The notes under the pieces: model-generated
The model's input: the letters and a program-made list of their open reading frames with translations, nothing else
Databases searched by the model: none
What the model was told of the DNA's origin: nothing
Shown here: piece by piece, positions 16,962 through 26,286 of the stretch
Numbering within the stretch: position 1 is the first letter of the stretch
How the letters are laid out: every line of letters starts with the position of its first letter
Source: Rhizobium oryziradicis
GTDB taxonomy: Bacteria > Pseudomonadota > Alphaproteobacteria > Rhizobiales > Rhizobiaceae
Assembly: GCF_001939045.1 (NCBI RefSeq)
Contig: NZ_MKIM01000025.1
Location: forward strand, 409,740-473,739
Direction: 5' to 3'
Length of the DNA stretch: 64,000 bases
Position numbers and translations under genes: made by a program

Positions 16962-19100
16962 TCAAGCATTACGCAAGCGTCCCTGCATGAGATCCATCAC
17001 GGCGCGGGCAGCTTCCAGCACGTTGGTGCCGGGGCCAAAGACGGCGGCCACGCCATGATCGAGCAGGAATTGATAATCCTGCCGCGGTATAACGCCACCC
17101 ACGACAACGATGATGTTTTCGGCACCCTTGGCTTTCAGCGCTTCCACCAATTGGGGAGCAAGGGTTTTATGGCCAGCCGCCAGCGATGACATGCCCACCA
17201 CATGCACCTTTTGCTCAATGGCAAGATCTGCCGCCTCGTTGGGCGTCTGGAACAGCGGTCCGGCAATCACCTCAAAACCCAGATCGCCAAAGGCCGACGA
17301 AATCACCTTGGCACCGCGATCATGACCATCCTGCCCCAGCTTGGCCACCATGATTTTTGGCTTGGCACCCAGCGCGCTGGCAAAATCGGATAGCCGACTG
17401 ACAATCATCTGATATTCAGGATCATCGTGATAACTGTCGCCGTAAACCTTCGATACCACCTTTGGCACGGCTGAATGGTCGCCAAACACAGCCCGCATGG
17501 CATCCGATATTTCGCCAACCGTTGCACGGGCGCGGGCGGCCTCAACGGCTGCTGCCAGCAGGTTGCCCTCGCCGGTTTGGGCCACGCGCGTCAGTTCTGC
17601 CAAGGTGTCAGCGACTAGCTTGGCGTCGCGACGGCGCTTGGTGTCTTCCAACCGCTTGATCTGGCCAAGCCTAACTGCGGCATTATCAATATCGAGAATG
17701 TCAATTTCATCCTCGGTTTCCAGCCGGTATTTGTTGACGCCAACGATCACCTCTTCGCCACGGTCAACGGCTGCCTGGCGGCGGGTGGCAGCTTCCTCGA
17801 TCAGGCGTTTGGGCAGGCCATCATCGACGGCCTTTGTCATGCCGCCGAGGCTTTCCACCTCTTCAATCAAGGCCCAGGCGGCGTCTGCCAGCTCGCTCGT
17901 CAAGCTCTCGACATAGTAGGAGCCCGCCAAGGGATCGACCACTTTGGTCACGCCGGTTTCATGCTGCAAGATCAGCTGGGTGTTGCGGGCAATGCGGGCC
18001 GAAAACTCCGTGGGAAGCGCAATCGCCTCATCAAAGGAATTGGTGTGCAGCGATTGCGTGCCACCCAGCACTGCCGACATCGCCTCAAAGGCGGTGCGGA
18101 TGATATTGTTATAGGGGTCTTGCTCTTGCAGTGACACACCCGAGGTCTGACAGTGCGTGCGCAGCATCAGGCTTGCGGGCTTTTTCGGCGCAAACTCCTG
18201 CATGATCCGCGTCCACAACAGACGCGCGGCCCGCAGCTTTGCGGCTTCCATGAAGAAATTCATGCCAATGGCAAAGAAGAATGACAGTCTTCCTGCAAAC
18301 TCATCGACATCCAGCCCCTTGGCAAGCGCTGCACGCACATATTCGCGCCCATCGGCCAGCGTAAACGCCAACTCCTGCACCAAGGTGGCACCGGCTTCCT
18401 GCATATGATAGCCGGATATGGAAATCGAATTGAACTTCGGCATGTCCTTGGCCGTGTATTCGATAATATCGGCAACGATCCGCATCGAAGGTTCTGGCGG
18501 ATAGATATAGGTGTTGCGCACCATGAATTCTTTGAGAATATCGTTCTGAATGGTGCCAGACAGTTTATTGCGCGACACGCCCTGCTCTTCGCCCGCGACA
18601 ATGAAATTGGCCAGAATTGGAATGACAGCCCCGTTCATGGTCATCGATACTGACATCTGATCGAGTGGAATGCCGTCGAACAGGATTTTCATATCCTCAA
18701 CGCTGTCAATCGCCACACCCGCCTTGCCGACATCGCCTTCAACACGCGGATGATCGCTATCATAGCCGCGGTGGGTGGCGAGATCGAAGGCCACCGACAG
18801 GCCCTTTTGGCCAGCAGCGAGATTGCGCTTGTAAAAGGCATTCGAGGCTTCAGCGGTGGAGAAACCGGCATATTGCCGAATGGTCCAAGGCCGCCCCGCA
18901 TACATGGTGGCGCGAGGGCCACGGGTGAAGGGTGCGAAACCGGGGAGCGTGTCGAGATGCTCCACCCCTCGCAGATCTTCTTGCGTGTAGAACGGCTTGA
19001 CGGCAATGCCTTCCGGCGTTTGCCAGGTCAGTGTATCGGGTGAGGCTTTCAGCTCTTTTTCGGCCAGAGCCTGCCAATCCTGCATGGTTTTCTTGGTCAT
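16962..19100 (-). CDS. scpA: Methylmalonyl-CoA mutase (adenosylcobalamin-dependent)
   Basis: The enzyme interconverts methylmalonyl-CoA and succinyl-CoA, the last step of propionyl-CoA entry into the TCA cycle. The 712-aa single-chain mutase has the N-terminal TIM-barrel domain ([21 protein letters not shown]) and a C-terminal B12 domain with DGHDRG, whose His593 would be the cobalt ligand, plus GGVIP. The ATG at 19100 is chosen because GGAGG lies seven bases upstream; an ATG at 19118 adds only six residues. Rhizobial names for this gene include bhbA. It follows pccA by 24 bases. Confidence 0.95.
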   Translation of the reverse strand: MTKKTMQDWQALAEKELKASPDTLTWQTPEGIAVKPFYTQEDLRGVEHLDTLPGFAPFTRGPRATMYAGRPWTIRQYAGFSTAEASNAFYKRNLAAGQKGLSVAFDLATHRGYDSDHPRVEGDVGKAGVAIDSVEDMKILFDGIPLDQMSVSMTMNGAVIPILANFIVAGEEQGVSRNKLSGTIQNDILKEFMVRNTYIYPPEPSMRIVADIIEYTAKDMPKFNSISISGYHMQEAGATLVQELAFTLADGREYVRAALAKGLDVDEFAGRLSFFFAIGMNFFMEAAKLRAARLLWTRIMQEFAPKKPASLMLRTHCQTSGVSLQEQDPYNNIIRTAFEAMSAVLGGTQSLHTNSFDEAIALPTEFSARIARNTQLILQHETGVTKVVDPLAGSYYVESLTSELADAAWALIEEVESLGGMTKAVDDGLPKRLIEEAATRRQAAVDRGEEVIVGVNKYRLETEDEIDILDIDNAAVRLGQIKRLEDTKRRRDAKLVADTLAELTRVAQTGEGNLLAAAVEAARARATVGEISDAMRAVFGDHSAVPKVVSKVYGDSYHDDPEYQMIVSRLSDFASALGAKPKIMVAKLGQDGHDRGAKVISSAFGDLGFEVIAGPLFQTPNEAADLAIEQKVHVVGMSSLAAGHKTLAPQLVEALKAKGAENIIVVVGGVIPRQDYQFLLDHGVAAVFGPGTNVLEAARAVMDLMQGRLRNA

Positions 19101-19124
19101 TGATTGGCCTCCACCCAAGTTCTC

Positions 19125-21122
19125 TCACTCAAATTCCATAATCAGCTCGTCCACAGCCAGACTTTGACCTGCCGTAGCCACCAGCTTTTTCACCACGCCC
19201 TTGCGCTCGGCTTTGAGGATGTTTTCCATCTTCATCGCTTCCACGGTGGCCAAGGGTTGGCCTGCCTCCACGGTCTCCCCCTCCGCCACGGCAATGCCGG
19301 TGACCACGCCGGGCATGGGGCAGAGCAGCATTTTCGAGGTATCGGGCGGCAGTTTTTCCGGCATCAGGGCGGCCAATTGGGCCACGCGGAGGCTTCGCAC
19401 ATGGGCAATCACTTCCATGCCGCGCCAACGCAGGCGAATGGAGGGACCTTTCAGATCAATCTTGATGTTGATCGCCTGCCCCCCGATGATGAATTTCCCC
19501 AGCGTTTCGCCGGGGTTCCAATCACCGGAAATCGGGAAAACATCGCCTTCACCAAACATCACCGCCGTGGCTTCATCGGACACCACCAGCGGATAGTTTT
19601 TGCGACCCAGCATCACCACCCAATCCCTGCCGACTTTGCGGGCATGATTGCCCATCGCACCAGAAATTTGCGCGGCGCGGCGCTCACGCTTTTGATGCAC
19701 AAGAGCTGCAATGGCGGCCAGCACTTTCGCGTCTGCAGCCGTTGGTTCCACGCCCGTGAAGCCTTCCGGGAATTCTTCGGCAATGAAAGCCGTGGTGATT
19801 TTCCCCGATCGAAAGCGCGGATGCTGCATAACAGTGGAGAGAAACGGCAGGTTGTGGCCAATACCTTCGACCTCAAACCCGTCCAGCGCTGCACTCATGG
19901 CATCAATGGCGGTCAAGCGATCTGGACCCCAGGTGCAAAGCTTGGCAACCATGGGGTCGTAATACATCGAGATTTCGCCGCCTTCAAACACGCCGGTGTC
20001 ATTGCGCACCAGCGTGCCGCTGGCCGCCACACCTTCCACCGGCGGACGATAGCGGGTGAGCCGACCAATCGAGGGCAGAAAATTGCGATAGGGGTCTTCG
20101 GCATAAAGGCGGCTCTCAATCGCCCAGCCGTTGAGCACCACATCATCCTGCGCAAACGCCAGCTCTTCGCCTGCCGCCACGCGGATCATCTGCTCCACCA
20201 GATCCAGCCCGGTGATCAGCTCCGTCACCGGATGTTCCACCTGCAAACGGGTGTTCATTTCCAGAAAATAGAAATTGCGATTGCCATCAACGATGAATTC
20301 CACCGTGCCTGCAGAGTGATAGCCAACAGCCTTGGACAGTGCCACGGCCTGCTCGCCCATGGCTTTGCGGGTCGCCTCATCCAGAAACGGCGATGGCGCT
20401 TCCTCGATAACCTTTTGATTGCGTCGCTGGATCGAGCATTCGCGCTCTCCCAAATATAGCACCGTGCCATGCTTGTCGCCCAGCACCTGAATTTCGATAT
20501 GGCGTGGCTCGGTGACGAATTTTTCGATAAAAATCCGATCATCACCAAAGGAATTCATCGCTTCGTTTTTCGACGATTGAAACCCTTCGCGCGCTTCTGC
20601 CTCATTCCAGGCAATGCGCATGCCCTTGCCACCACCGCCCGCTGACGCCTTGATCATCACCGGATAGCCGATTTCGCCAGCAATTTTCACCGCTTCATCG
20701 GCATCCGCAATCAACCCCATATGGCCGGGTACCGTAGAAACACCCGCTTCCGCAGCCAGTTTCTTGGAGGTGATCTTATCACCCATCGCCTGAATGGCCC
20801 CAACCGGCGGGCCTATGAAAATCACACCCGCCTTGTCCAGCGCCTCGGCAAATGCGGCATTTTCCGACAAAAAGCCGTAGCCGGGATGTACCGCATCCGC
20901 ACCCGTCTGCTTGATCGCATCGAGAATTTTCTCAATAACGATATAAGACTGATTGGAAGGCGACGGCCCAATATGCACCGCCTCATCTGCCATTTTCACA
21001 TGCAAGGCATTGGCATCAGCATCGGAATAAACCGCAACCGTGGCAATGCCGAGCTTTTTCGCGGTTTTGATCACCCGGCAGGCGATTTCTCCACGATTGG
21101 CGATGAGGATTTTGGTGATCAT
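19125..21122 (-). CDS. pccA: Propionyl-CoA carboxylase alpha subunit (biotin carboxylase/BCCP)
   Basis: The alpha subunit carries biotin carboxylase and biotin carrier functions. In the 665-aa protein, an ATP-grasp biotin carboxylase domain (about 1-450, with the glycine-rich KASAGGGGKGMR loop) is followed by a BT linker domain. The C-terminal biotinyl domain has VEAMKMEN, in which Lys631 would carry biotin. It works with PccB encoded upstream in the same direction. The length is that of propionyl-CoA rather than methylcrotonyl-CoA carboxylases, and the neighbouring mutase supports propionate use. Confidence 0.93.
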   Translation of the reverse strand: MITKILIANRGEIACRVIKTAKKLGIATVAVYSDADANALHVKMADEAVHIGPSPSNQSYIVIEKILDAIKQTGADAVHPGYGFLSENAAFAEALDKAGVIFIGPPVGAIQAMGDKITSKKLAAEAGVSTVPGHMGLIADADEAVKIAGEIGYPVMIKASAGGGGKGMRIAWNEAEAREGFQSSKNEAMNSFGDDRIFIEKFVTEPRHIEIQVLGDKHGTVLYLGERECSIQRRNQKVIEEAPSPFLDEATRKAMGEQAVALSKAVGYHSAGTVEFIVDGNRNFYFLEMNTRLQVEHPVTELITGLDLVEQMIRVAAGEELAFAQDDVVLNGWAIESRLYAEDPYRNFLPSIGRLTRYRPPVEGVAASGTLVRNDTGVFEGGEISMYYDPMVAKLCTWGPDRLTAIDAMSAALDGFEVEGIGHNLPFLSTVMQHPRFRSGKITTAFIAEEFPEGFTGVEPTAADAKVLAAIAALVHQKRERRAAQISGAMGNHARKVGRDWVVMLGRKNYPLVVSDEATAVMFGEGDVFPISGDWNPGETLGKFIIGGQAINIKIDLKGPSIRLRWRGMEVIAHVRSLRVAQLAALMPEKLPPDTSKMLLCPMPGVVTGIAVAEGETVEAGQPLATVEAMKMENILKAERKGVVKKLVATAGQSLAVDELIMEFE

Positions 21123-21126
21123 GGCA

Positions 21127-21504
21127 TCAGACTTCCATTATATCATCGAAGGATTGCGGAAAGCTCTTGCGGGCCACAGTTTCATTGATCTGCAGCATCG
21201 CATCATAGGAGGCGTTATCAAACGGGCGCTCGGCAGGCACCACTTCGCGGTTAAACAGGCGCGACAGGCGACCAGCATCAAGATTGCCACGCTCAAACGG
21301 CTCGGTGCCAAAATGGTGCCAGAGCGCGTGCATGAAAGCGGCGTCGGCCAGACCTTCTTTATTGTCGCTGGTGCGGTGGCGTGGGCGCTCGGTAATCGGG
21401 GCAACGCCATTGGGGTTGGCGCGGCGGATGGTGAATTGCCAGCCCGTTCCGGTCAGGCCGGAGGGGAAACCCCGGTGTTTGGTCATGTCGGGCAGTTTGG
21501 CCAT
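21127..21504 (-). CDS. Conserved hypothetical protein in the propionyl-CoA carboxylase operon
   Basis: This 125-aa protein has no family I recognise. The ATG at 21504 is supported by GGAGA six bases upstream; the longer reading frame to 21597 runs through a palindrome and is unlikely. The stop is four bases from the pccA start, so it is almost certainly co-translated with pccA. The sequence is hydrophilic, with no signal peptide or membrane segment, is rich in Arg/Asn/His, and has a central HALWHHFG stretch. A role in carboxylase assembly or regulation is only a guess from position. Confidence 0.75.
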   Translation of the reverse strand: MAKLPDMTKHRGFPSGLTGTGWQFTIRRANPNGVAPITERPRHRTSDNKEGLADAAFMHALWHHFGTEPFERGNLDAGRLSRLFNREVVPAERPFDNASYDAMLQINETVARKSFPQSFDDIMEV

Positions 21505-21548
21505 AGTCGTCTCCAGAATCGTGTCTTTTGGTTTCTGCTGCCTTGGAG

Positions 21549-21578
21549 CCATTCTCTTTCGATTTTGAAAGAGAATGG
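21549..21578. terminator. Palindrome downstream of the GST gene
   Basis: CCATTCTCTTTC, a GATTTT loop and GAAAGAGAATGG form a perfect 12-bp hairpin between the GST gene and the hypothetical gene. It may terminate or attenuate minus-strand transcription, or be a copy of an intergenic repeat. No T-run follows. Confidence 0.45.
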
Positions 21579-21639
21579 TTGATCCAACGCAAAGCAAAGT
21601 CCTGTACCTGTTTTCCCTCGGATACAGAACCTTTTCTGT

Positions 21640-22533
21640 TTATTTCAGCAAGGCATCCAGATCCGCGGCATCGTGGCGCTCTGGCAGGAAGGTGCCCGGA
21701 TCACCAGAAGCCTTGTTGACGATAATACCGCGCTTGAGGGCAGGACGCTCGGCAAGCTGCTTGGCCCAACGGGCAACATGTTCGTATTCATGAACGGACA
21801 GGAAGGTGCCAGCATCGGGGTAGGATTGGTCGAGCACAAGGCGGCCATACCAGGGCCATATCGCCATATCGGCAATGGTGTATTCACTGCCCGCGACAAA
21901 CTCGTTGTTGCCCAGTTGGCGATTGAGCACGTCCATCTGGCGCTTCACTTCCATGGCAAAACGATCAATGGCATATTGGATCTTGATCGGTGCATAGGCG
22001 AAGAAATGGCCAAAACCGCCGCCCAGAAACGGCGCAGAGCCCATTTGCCAAAACAGCCAGTTCAAGGCTTCGGCGCGCGCGCGGGCATCTTTGGGCAGAA
22101 ACGCACCGAACTTGTCGGCGAGATAAACGAGGATCGAGCCGGATTCGAACAGCCGCACCGGAGCGCTGCCGTCTGATGGCTTATGGTCCATCAAGGCTGG
22201 AATTTTTGAATTCGGGTTCACATCGACAAAGCCAGAGCCAAATTGCTCGCCCTTGCCGATGGTGATCAGCCATGCGTCATAGTCGGCATCCGCATGACCT
22301 GCGGCCAGCAGCTCTTCCAGAAGAATGGTCACTTTCTGGCCATTGGGTGTTGCCAGCGAGTAAAGCTGAAGCGGATGCTTGCCAACGGGCAATTCCTTCT
22401 CGCTGGTCGGACCGGCGATCGGCCGGTTGATGGAGGCAAAAGCGCCGCCATTGCCCTGCTCCCATGTCCAGACCTTGGGTGGCTCATAACCTGCGGGCAA
22501 ATTGTTTTCCGGTGGAAATTTTGGATCACTCAT
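21640..22533 (-). CDS. yghU: YghU-type glutathione S-transferase / disulfide-bond oxidoreductase
   Basis: YghU-family enzymes bind glutathione and reduce organic peroxides and disulfides. The 297-aa protein begins FPPENNLPAGYEPPKVWTWE, has a thioredoxin-like N-domain with TPNGQKVTILLEEL, and an all-helical GST C-domain including FLGGGFGHFF. ATG 22533 with GGAGATACTT in front is preferred over the longer frame to 22650. It sits inside the pcc gene series on the same strand, but its own function need not concern propionate. Confidence 0.88.
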   Translation of the reverse strand: MSDPKFPPENNLPAGYEPPKVWTWEQGNGGAFASINRPIAGPTSEKELPVGKHPLQLYSLATPNGQKVTILLEELLAAGHADADYDAWLITIGKGEQFGSGFVDVNPNSKIPALMDHKPSDGSAPVRLFESGSILVYLADKFGAFLPKDARARAEALNWLFWQMGSAPFLGGGFGHFFAYAPIKIQYAIDRFAMEVKRQMDVLNRQLGNNEFVAGSEYTIADMAIWPWYGRLVLDQSYPDAGTFLSVHEYEHVARWAKQLAERPALKRGIIVNKASGDPGTFLPERHDAADLDALLK

Positions 22534-22619
22534 AAGTATCTCCTGAGCAATGCTGCGCCGACGTTGGGAGTGTCGTTGCGCAGTTGCGTTAAAGTGGGCC
22601 CGTGCAAACCTGGGCCCGT

Positions 22620-24152
22620 TTAAAGTGGTATCGTGTCGTGCTTTTTCCAATGCGTCGTCACCTGCTTATTGCGCAGAGCGGCAAAGGCGCGCGCAATGCG
22701 CCGTCTAGACGAATGCGGCATGATCACTTCATCGATAAAACCACGCTCGGCAGCCACGAACGGATTGGCAAAACGCTCTTCATATTCTTTCGTGCGGGCG
22801 GTAATTTTTTCCGCATCGCCAAGCTCGGAGCGATAGAGAATTTCAGTCGCGCCCTTGGCTCCCATAACCGCAATTTCGGCGGTGGGCCATGCGTAATTGA
22901 CATCGGCCCCAATGTGTTTCGAGGCCATCACATCATAGGCCCCGCCATAGGCTTTGCGGGTGATCAGCGTCACCATCGGCACGGTGGCTTGGCTGTAGGC
23001 AAACAGCAGCTTGGCCCCATGCTTGATCACGCCGCCATATTCTTGCGCCACACCGGGCAAAAAGCCCGGCACGTCCACGAGCGTCAGAATCGGAATGGAA
23101 AAGGCATCGCAAAAGCGCACAAAGCGGGCTGCCTTTCGCGAACTATCAATATCCAGACATCCGGCCAGCACCATTGGCTGATTGGCCACCACACCCACGG
23201 TTTGACCTTCCAGCCGAATAAAGCCGGTGATGATGTTCTTGGCAAAGGCCTCTTGCAGCTCGAAGAAATCACCCTCATCAGCCAAAGCAAAGATCAGCTC
23301 TTTCATGTCATAGGGCTTGTTGGAGCTGTCGGGTATCAGCGTATCCAGCCGCATATCCAAGCGGGTCGGATCATCGAAGAAAGGCCGCACCGGTGGCTTT
23401 TCACGATTGTTCAGCGGCAGAAAATCAAACAGCAGGCGCACATTTTCCAGCGCCTCGACATCATTATCATAGGCACCATCGGCAACCGATGATTTTTTGG
23501 TGTGCGTGCCAGCCCCGCCCAGTTCTTCGGCGGTGACGATTTCGTTGGTCACGGTTTTCACCACATCCGGGCCGGTGACGAACATGTAGGATGAATCGCG
23601 CACCATGAAGATAAAGTCGGTCATGGCAGGCGAATAGACCGCACCGCCTGCGCAAGGCCCCATAATCACCGAGATCTGAGGGATAACGCCAGACACTTCG
23701 GCATTGCGACGAAATACTTCGGCATAGCCTGCCAGCGATGCCACGCCCTCCTGAATGCGCGCACCGCCTGAATCATTGATGCCAATAACGGGTGCGCCAA
23801 CGCGGGCGGCCATATCCATGACCTTGCAGATTTTCTGGGCGTGGGTTTCAGACAATGAGCCGCCGAGCACGGTAAAATCCTGGCTGAACACATAGACCTG
23901 ACGGCCATTGATGGTGCCCCAGCCGGTGACCACGCCATCACCCGCTACCTTTTGGCCTTCCATGCCAAAATCGGTACAGCGATGGGTGACATACATGTCG
24001 TATTCTTCAAACGAGCCTTCATCCAACAGCACATCAATGCGTTCGCGCGCAGTCAGCTTGCCCTTGGCATGCTGGGCTTCGATTCGCTTGGTTCCACCGC
24101 CCAGACGCGCCTCAGCACGCCGGTTTTCCAGCTGATCCAATATTGTGAGCAT
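22620..24152 (-). CDS. pccB: Propionyl-CoA carboxylase beta subunit (carboxyltransferase)
   Basis: The 510-aa acyl-CoA carboxyltransferase moves CO2 from biotin to propionyl-CoA to give methylmalonyl-CoA. Both crotonase-fold halves are present, with oxyanion-hole glycine stretches ([23 protein letters not shown]) and [14 protein letters not shown] [13 protein letters not shown] in the C-half. ATG 24152 has GGGAGG upstream. It is the first gene of the pccB–GST–hypothetical–pccA–mutase series. No pccR-like regulator gene lies next to it. Confidence 0.94.
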   Translation of the reverse strand: MLTILDQLENRRAEARLGGGTKRIEAQHAKGKLTARERIDVLLDEGSFEEYDMYVTHRCTDFGMEGQKVAGDGVVTGWGTINGRQVYVFSQDFTVLGGSLSETHAQKICKVMDMAARVGAPVIGINDSGGARIQEGVASLAGYAEVFRRNAEVSGVIPQISVIMGPCAGGAVYSPAMTDFIFMVRDSSYMFVTGPDVVKTVTNEIVTAEELGGAGTHTKKSSVADGAYDNDVEALENVRLLFDFLPLNNREKPPVRPFFDDPTRLDMRLDTLIPDSSNKPYDMKELIFALADEGDFFELQEAFAKNIITGFIRLEGQTVGVVANQPMVLAGCLDIDSSRKAARFVRFCDAFSIPILTLVDVPGFLPGVAQEYGGVIKHGAKLLFAYSQATVPMVTLITRKAYGGAYDVMASKHIGADVNYAWPTAEIAVMGAKGATEILYRSELGDAEKITARTKEYEERFANPFVAAERGFIDEVIMPHSSRRRIARAFAALRNKQVTTHWKKHDTIPL

Positions 24153-24343
24153 GAGGCCTCCCAGTCGTTGCGGATGCGAGACTTGCGCCAAATGGTGGAT
24201 TATGCAAGGAAAAATAACAACGGGGCCTGTTAGACGTTAGAGGCACATCCAAGCCATTTTATTATCCACGCCCCTGCCAAAAGCGCCGTAACAGCCCAAT
24301 TTTATGCAGGTTTTTCACGTGAATCATGCAGGAAATGCGCATG

Positions 24344-24748
24344 TCACGCAAAAAAACGAGTCACGGCGATATAGCCGGCTGCCGCTGAAATCGATGTCAA
24401 AAACATGCCCCAGAGCATATCAACCGCACTGAGCGACAAGGTCCACGCTTTCAGCGTTGCCAGATTGGTCATGTCATAGGTGCCATAGGCAAACAGGCCC
24501 AAAAGTGCGCCGCTGAGCAAAACGGTCCAGACGCTGCCATTTTGCAAGGATGGCGAGACCGCGAAATAAACAATGCCCGCTATGTAAAACAGGTAAAACA
24601 CCCCCGCTGCGGTAAAATTGGGCTGGGGCCGCATAATCTCGCCCATCTGCGATTTGTAAAAGCCAATCGCAACCCGGCTGAGCCAGAGATAATCCAGCGC
24701 AAAAAACACCGTCGCGGTTGCACAATAGGCAATAACATAGCGCAGCAT
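24344..24748 (-). CDS. DUF2177 family membrane protein
   Basis: The 134-aa integral membrane protein has about four helices and the DUF2177 pattern (DYLWLSRVAIGFYKSQMG, GLFAYGTYDMTNLATLK). Its function is unknown. It begins 12 bases after the chrR stop and so belongs to the sigma/anti-sigma operon. In many proteobacteria members of this family accompany similar ECF sigma loci with CFA synthase, which supports a role in membrane defence. Confidence 0.85.
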   Translation of the reverse strand: MLRYVIAYCATATVFFALDYLWLSRVAIGFYKSQMGEIMRPQPNFTAAGVFYLFYIAGIVYFAVSPSLQNGSVWTVLLSGALLGLFAYGTYDMTNLATLKAWTLSLSAVDMLWGMFLTSISAAAGYIAVTRFFA

Positions 24749-24760
24749 GGGCGACTTCCT

Positions 24761-25447
24761 TTAAATGCCAAGCAAGGGCTGAACCAGACGCAGGAATTTG
24801 CTTTTAAAGCGCAGCGGTGCGTCTGTTACCGCCAGACAAATGCAATCTTCGCCCACATCAGCGATCGGTTGATGTTCCAGCGTTTCATCGGCCTCTTCCA
24901 GATCGCCACGGGCAAAGCGCGCGTAGCCATCATGATAGCTGCCCTTCAACACCAAGGTCAGCTCACGGCCGCCATGGCTGTGCTCCGGCACCGGCTTTCC
25001 AGCTGGAATACGCAGCAACCGCACGCTGGTTTCGCCATCATTGGTCTTGATGGGAATGTGATAAGCACCCCGCCCCAGAGATTTCCACTGCAATTGAGCG
25101 GCATCGCGCCCCAGATAAGAGCGCAACGGCTCCGGCAAAACGGGCACATCCATAGCCTGCACTTTGGCGGCAACGGGCGAGGCCACAGGCCTTTTGGCCA
25201 CCAGAAGATCGCTGGAAGCGGCAAGGCGTTCACGCATCGACTGCCAGGATTGATCGAGATTGACGGGTGTTTCCACCTCATCCATATCCATCAAGGTGCC
25301 GGCTGCAGCCTCAAGACAGGCGAGACGTTTGCGGCTTTCCGGGCTGAGCGCCAAATGGGTCGCAACCGCAAGGCTCCAGCCTTCTGCCAGGCTGCCAGAG
25401 GCGTAATCCAGCAAAAGCGCGTCACTCACATGATGCTGCACGCTCAT
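24761..25447 (-). CDS. chrR: ChrR-type cupin anti-sigma factor
   Basis: ChrR holds the sigma factor RpoE inactive until singlet oxygen or organic hydroperoxides appear. The 228-aa protein aligns by eye along its whole length with Rhodobacter ChrR: an N-terminal anti-sigma domain and a C-terminal cupin. The cupin metal site looks intact (H156, H158, E162, H192). In the anti-sigma zinc site H6 and H31 are present, but the two cysteines (35 and 38 in Rhodobacter) are serines here, with a cysteine at 44. It overlaps the sigma gene by ATGA. Confidence 0.88.
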   Translation of the reverse strand: MSVQHHVSDALLLDYASGSLAEGWSLAVATHLALSPESRKRLACLEAAAGTLMDMDEVETPVNLDQSWQSMRERLAASSDLLVAKRPVASPVAAKVQAMDVPVLPEPLRSYLGRDAAQLQWKSLGRGAYHIPIKTNDGETSVRLLRIPAGKPVPEHSHGGRELTLVLKGSYHDGYARFARGDLEEADETLEHQPIADVGEDCICLAVTDAPLRFKSKFLRLVQPLLGI

Positions 25448-26028
25448 GATCGGCCCTCCCCGCTGCGATCATTGACCGCAGTATCGTCGAGGGCGGCCCG
25501 CAATTTGGCAAATGCCAGGCGGATGCGAGACTTGATCGTTCCGAGCGGCAGATTGAATTCCTTGGCCAAAGCACTGTGCGGTATTTCGTGGAAAAATGAG
25601 CGCTGCAACAACTCCATCTGCTCCTTGGGCAATTCACGCATGGCTTTGTGAAGGCGATCGGCGTCTTCACGGCTTTCCAGTTCCTGATCTGCGGGTGCCA
25701 CATCATCGGGAACAAAAGCGGGGTCTGTGGGATCAAACTCCGGCCGCTTTTCTTTACGATAGGCTGAAACACGCAAATTTCGGGCAATTGTAAAAATCCA
25801 CGCGGAGACATTGCCCCGTGCCGGATCGAATAAAGCGGCCTTGTTCCAGACCACCATCATGGTTTCCTGCATCAGTTCCTCTGCCGCCTGGGTGTCACGC
25901 GATTGTCTGGCCATATAGGCTTTGACGCGCGGGCCGTAATGGCGGAATAATGTTTCGAATGCCTCCACGTCCCGATCACGGCCAACAGCCGCCAGCAAAC
26001 GAGGCATATCTTCAATTTCAACGTCCAT
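25444..26028 (-). CDS. rpoE: ECF sigma factor, RpoE/ECF11-like
   Basis: The 194-aa group IV sigma factor has region 2 (about 20-95: LFRHYGPRVKAYM, QETMMVVWNKAALFDP, WIFTIARN) and region 4 (about 132-180: LPKEQMELLQ, LPLGTIKSRIRLAFAKLR). Pairing with ChrR places it in the ECF11 group that answers singlet oxygen. ATG 26028 has GGGA six bases upstream; ATG 26034 is an alternative. A TGATCC promoter lies about 130 bases upstream, consistent with autoregulation. Confidence 0.88.
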   Translation of the reverse strand: MDVEIEDMPRLLAAVGRDRDVEAFETLFRHYGPRVKAYMARQSRDTQAAEELMQETMMVVWNKAALFDPARGNVSAWIFTIARNLRVSAYRKEKRPEFDPTDPAFVPDDVAPADQELESREDADRLHKAMRELPKEQMELLQRSFFHEIPHSALAKEFNLPLGTIKSRIRLAFAKLRAALDDTAVNDRSGEGRS

Positions 26029-26158
26029 AATCATCCCGTTCGCGCCCAAGGGCACAGATTTTCGATTAACAACGCTGCGCGGCAAAGGCCGCAGGCGCTG
26101 CGTTCGACTATTGTGGCACTCTGGAGCCGGTTGGGAAATGATTATTGTCATGCGCTCC

Positions 26159-26186
26159 ACTACGCAGCGTCGGTCCGCGTGGATCA
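26159..26186 (-). promoter_or_regulatory. Putative RpoE-dependent promoter of rpoE-chrR
   Basis: On the minus strand TGATCC (26181-26186) is followed after 16 bases by CGTAGT (26159-26164). TGATCC is the -35 element reported for RpoE of the ECF11 type in Rhodobacter. The same pair, TGATCC-N17-CGTAGT, precedes the SDR operon at 31859-31887. Confidence 0.65.
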
Positions 26187-26222
26187 CAGATTGAAAAAAT
26201 AGTGTCTTACGCATCCCCGCAC

Positions 26223-26250
26223 CAATCCAATGGGTCAATGCATGCGTAAT
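26223..26250 (+). promoter_or_regulatory. Possible weaker RpoE-type promoter of the plus-strand operon
   Basis: CAATCC (26223-26228), a 16-base spacer and CGTAAT (26245-26250) lie 36 bases before the ATG at 26287. It matches four of six bases of TGATCC and keeps CGTA at the same spacing as the two stronger sites. Confidence 0.4.
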
Positions 26251-26286
26251 AGCTTTTAGAAAACCAGCAAAAGAGGCGGGGACAGG

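Noticed and set aside
26190..26240. CGTAAGA on the minus strand as the rpoE -10 element
   Set aside because: No TGATCC-like element stands at the right distance upstream, whereas TGATCC-N16-CGTAGT further downstream fits.
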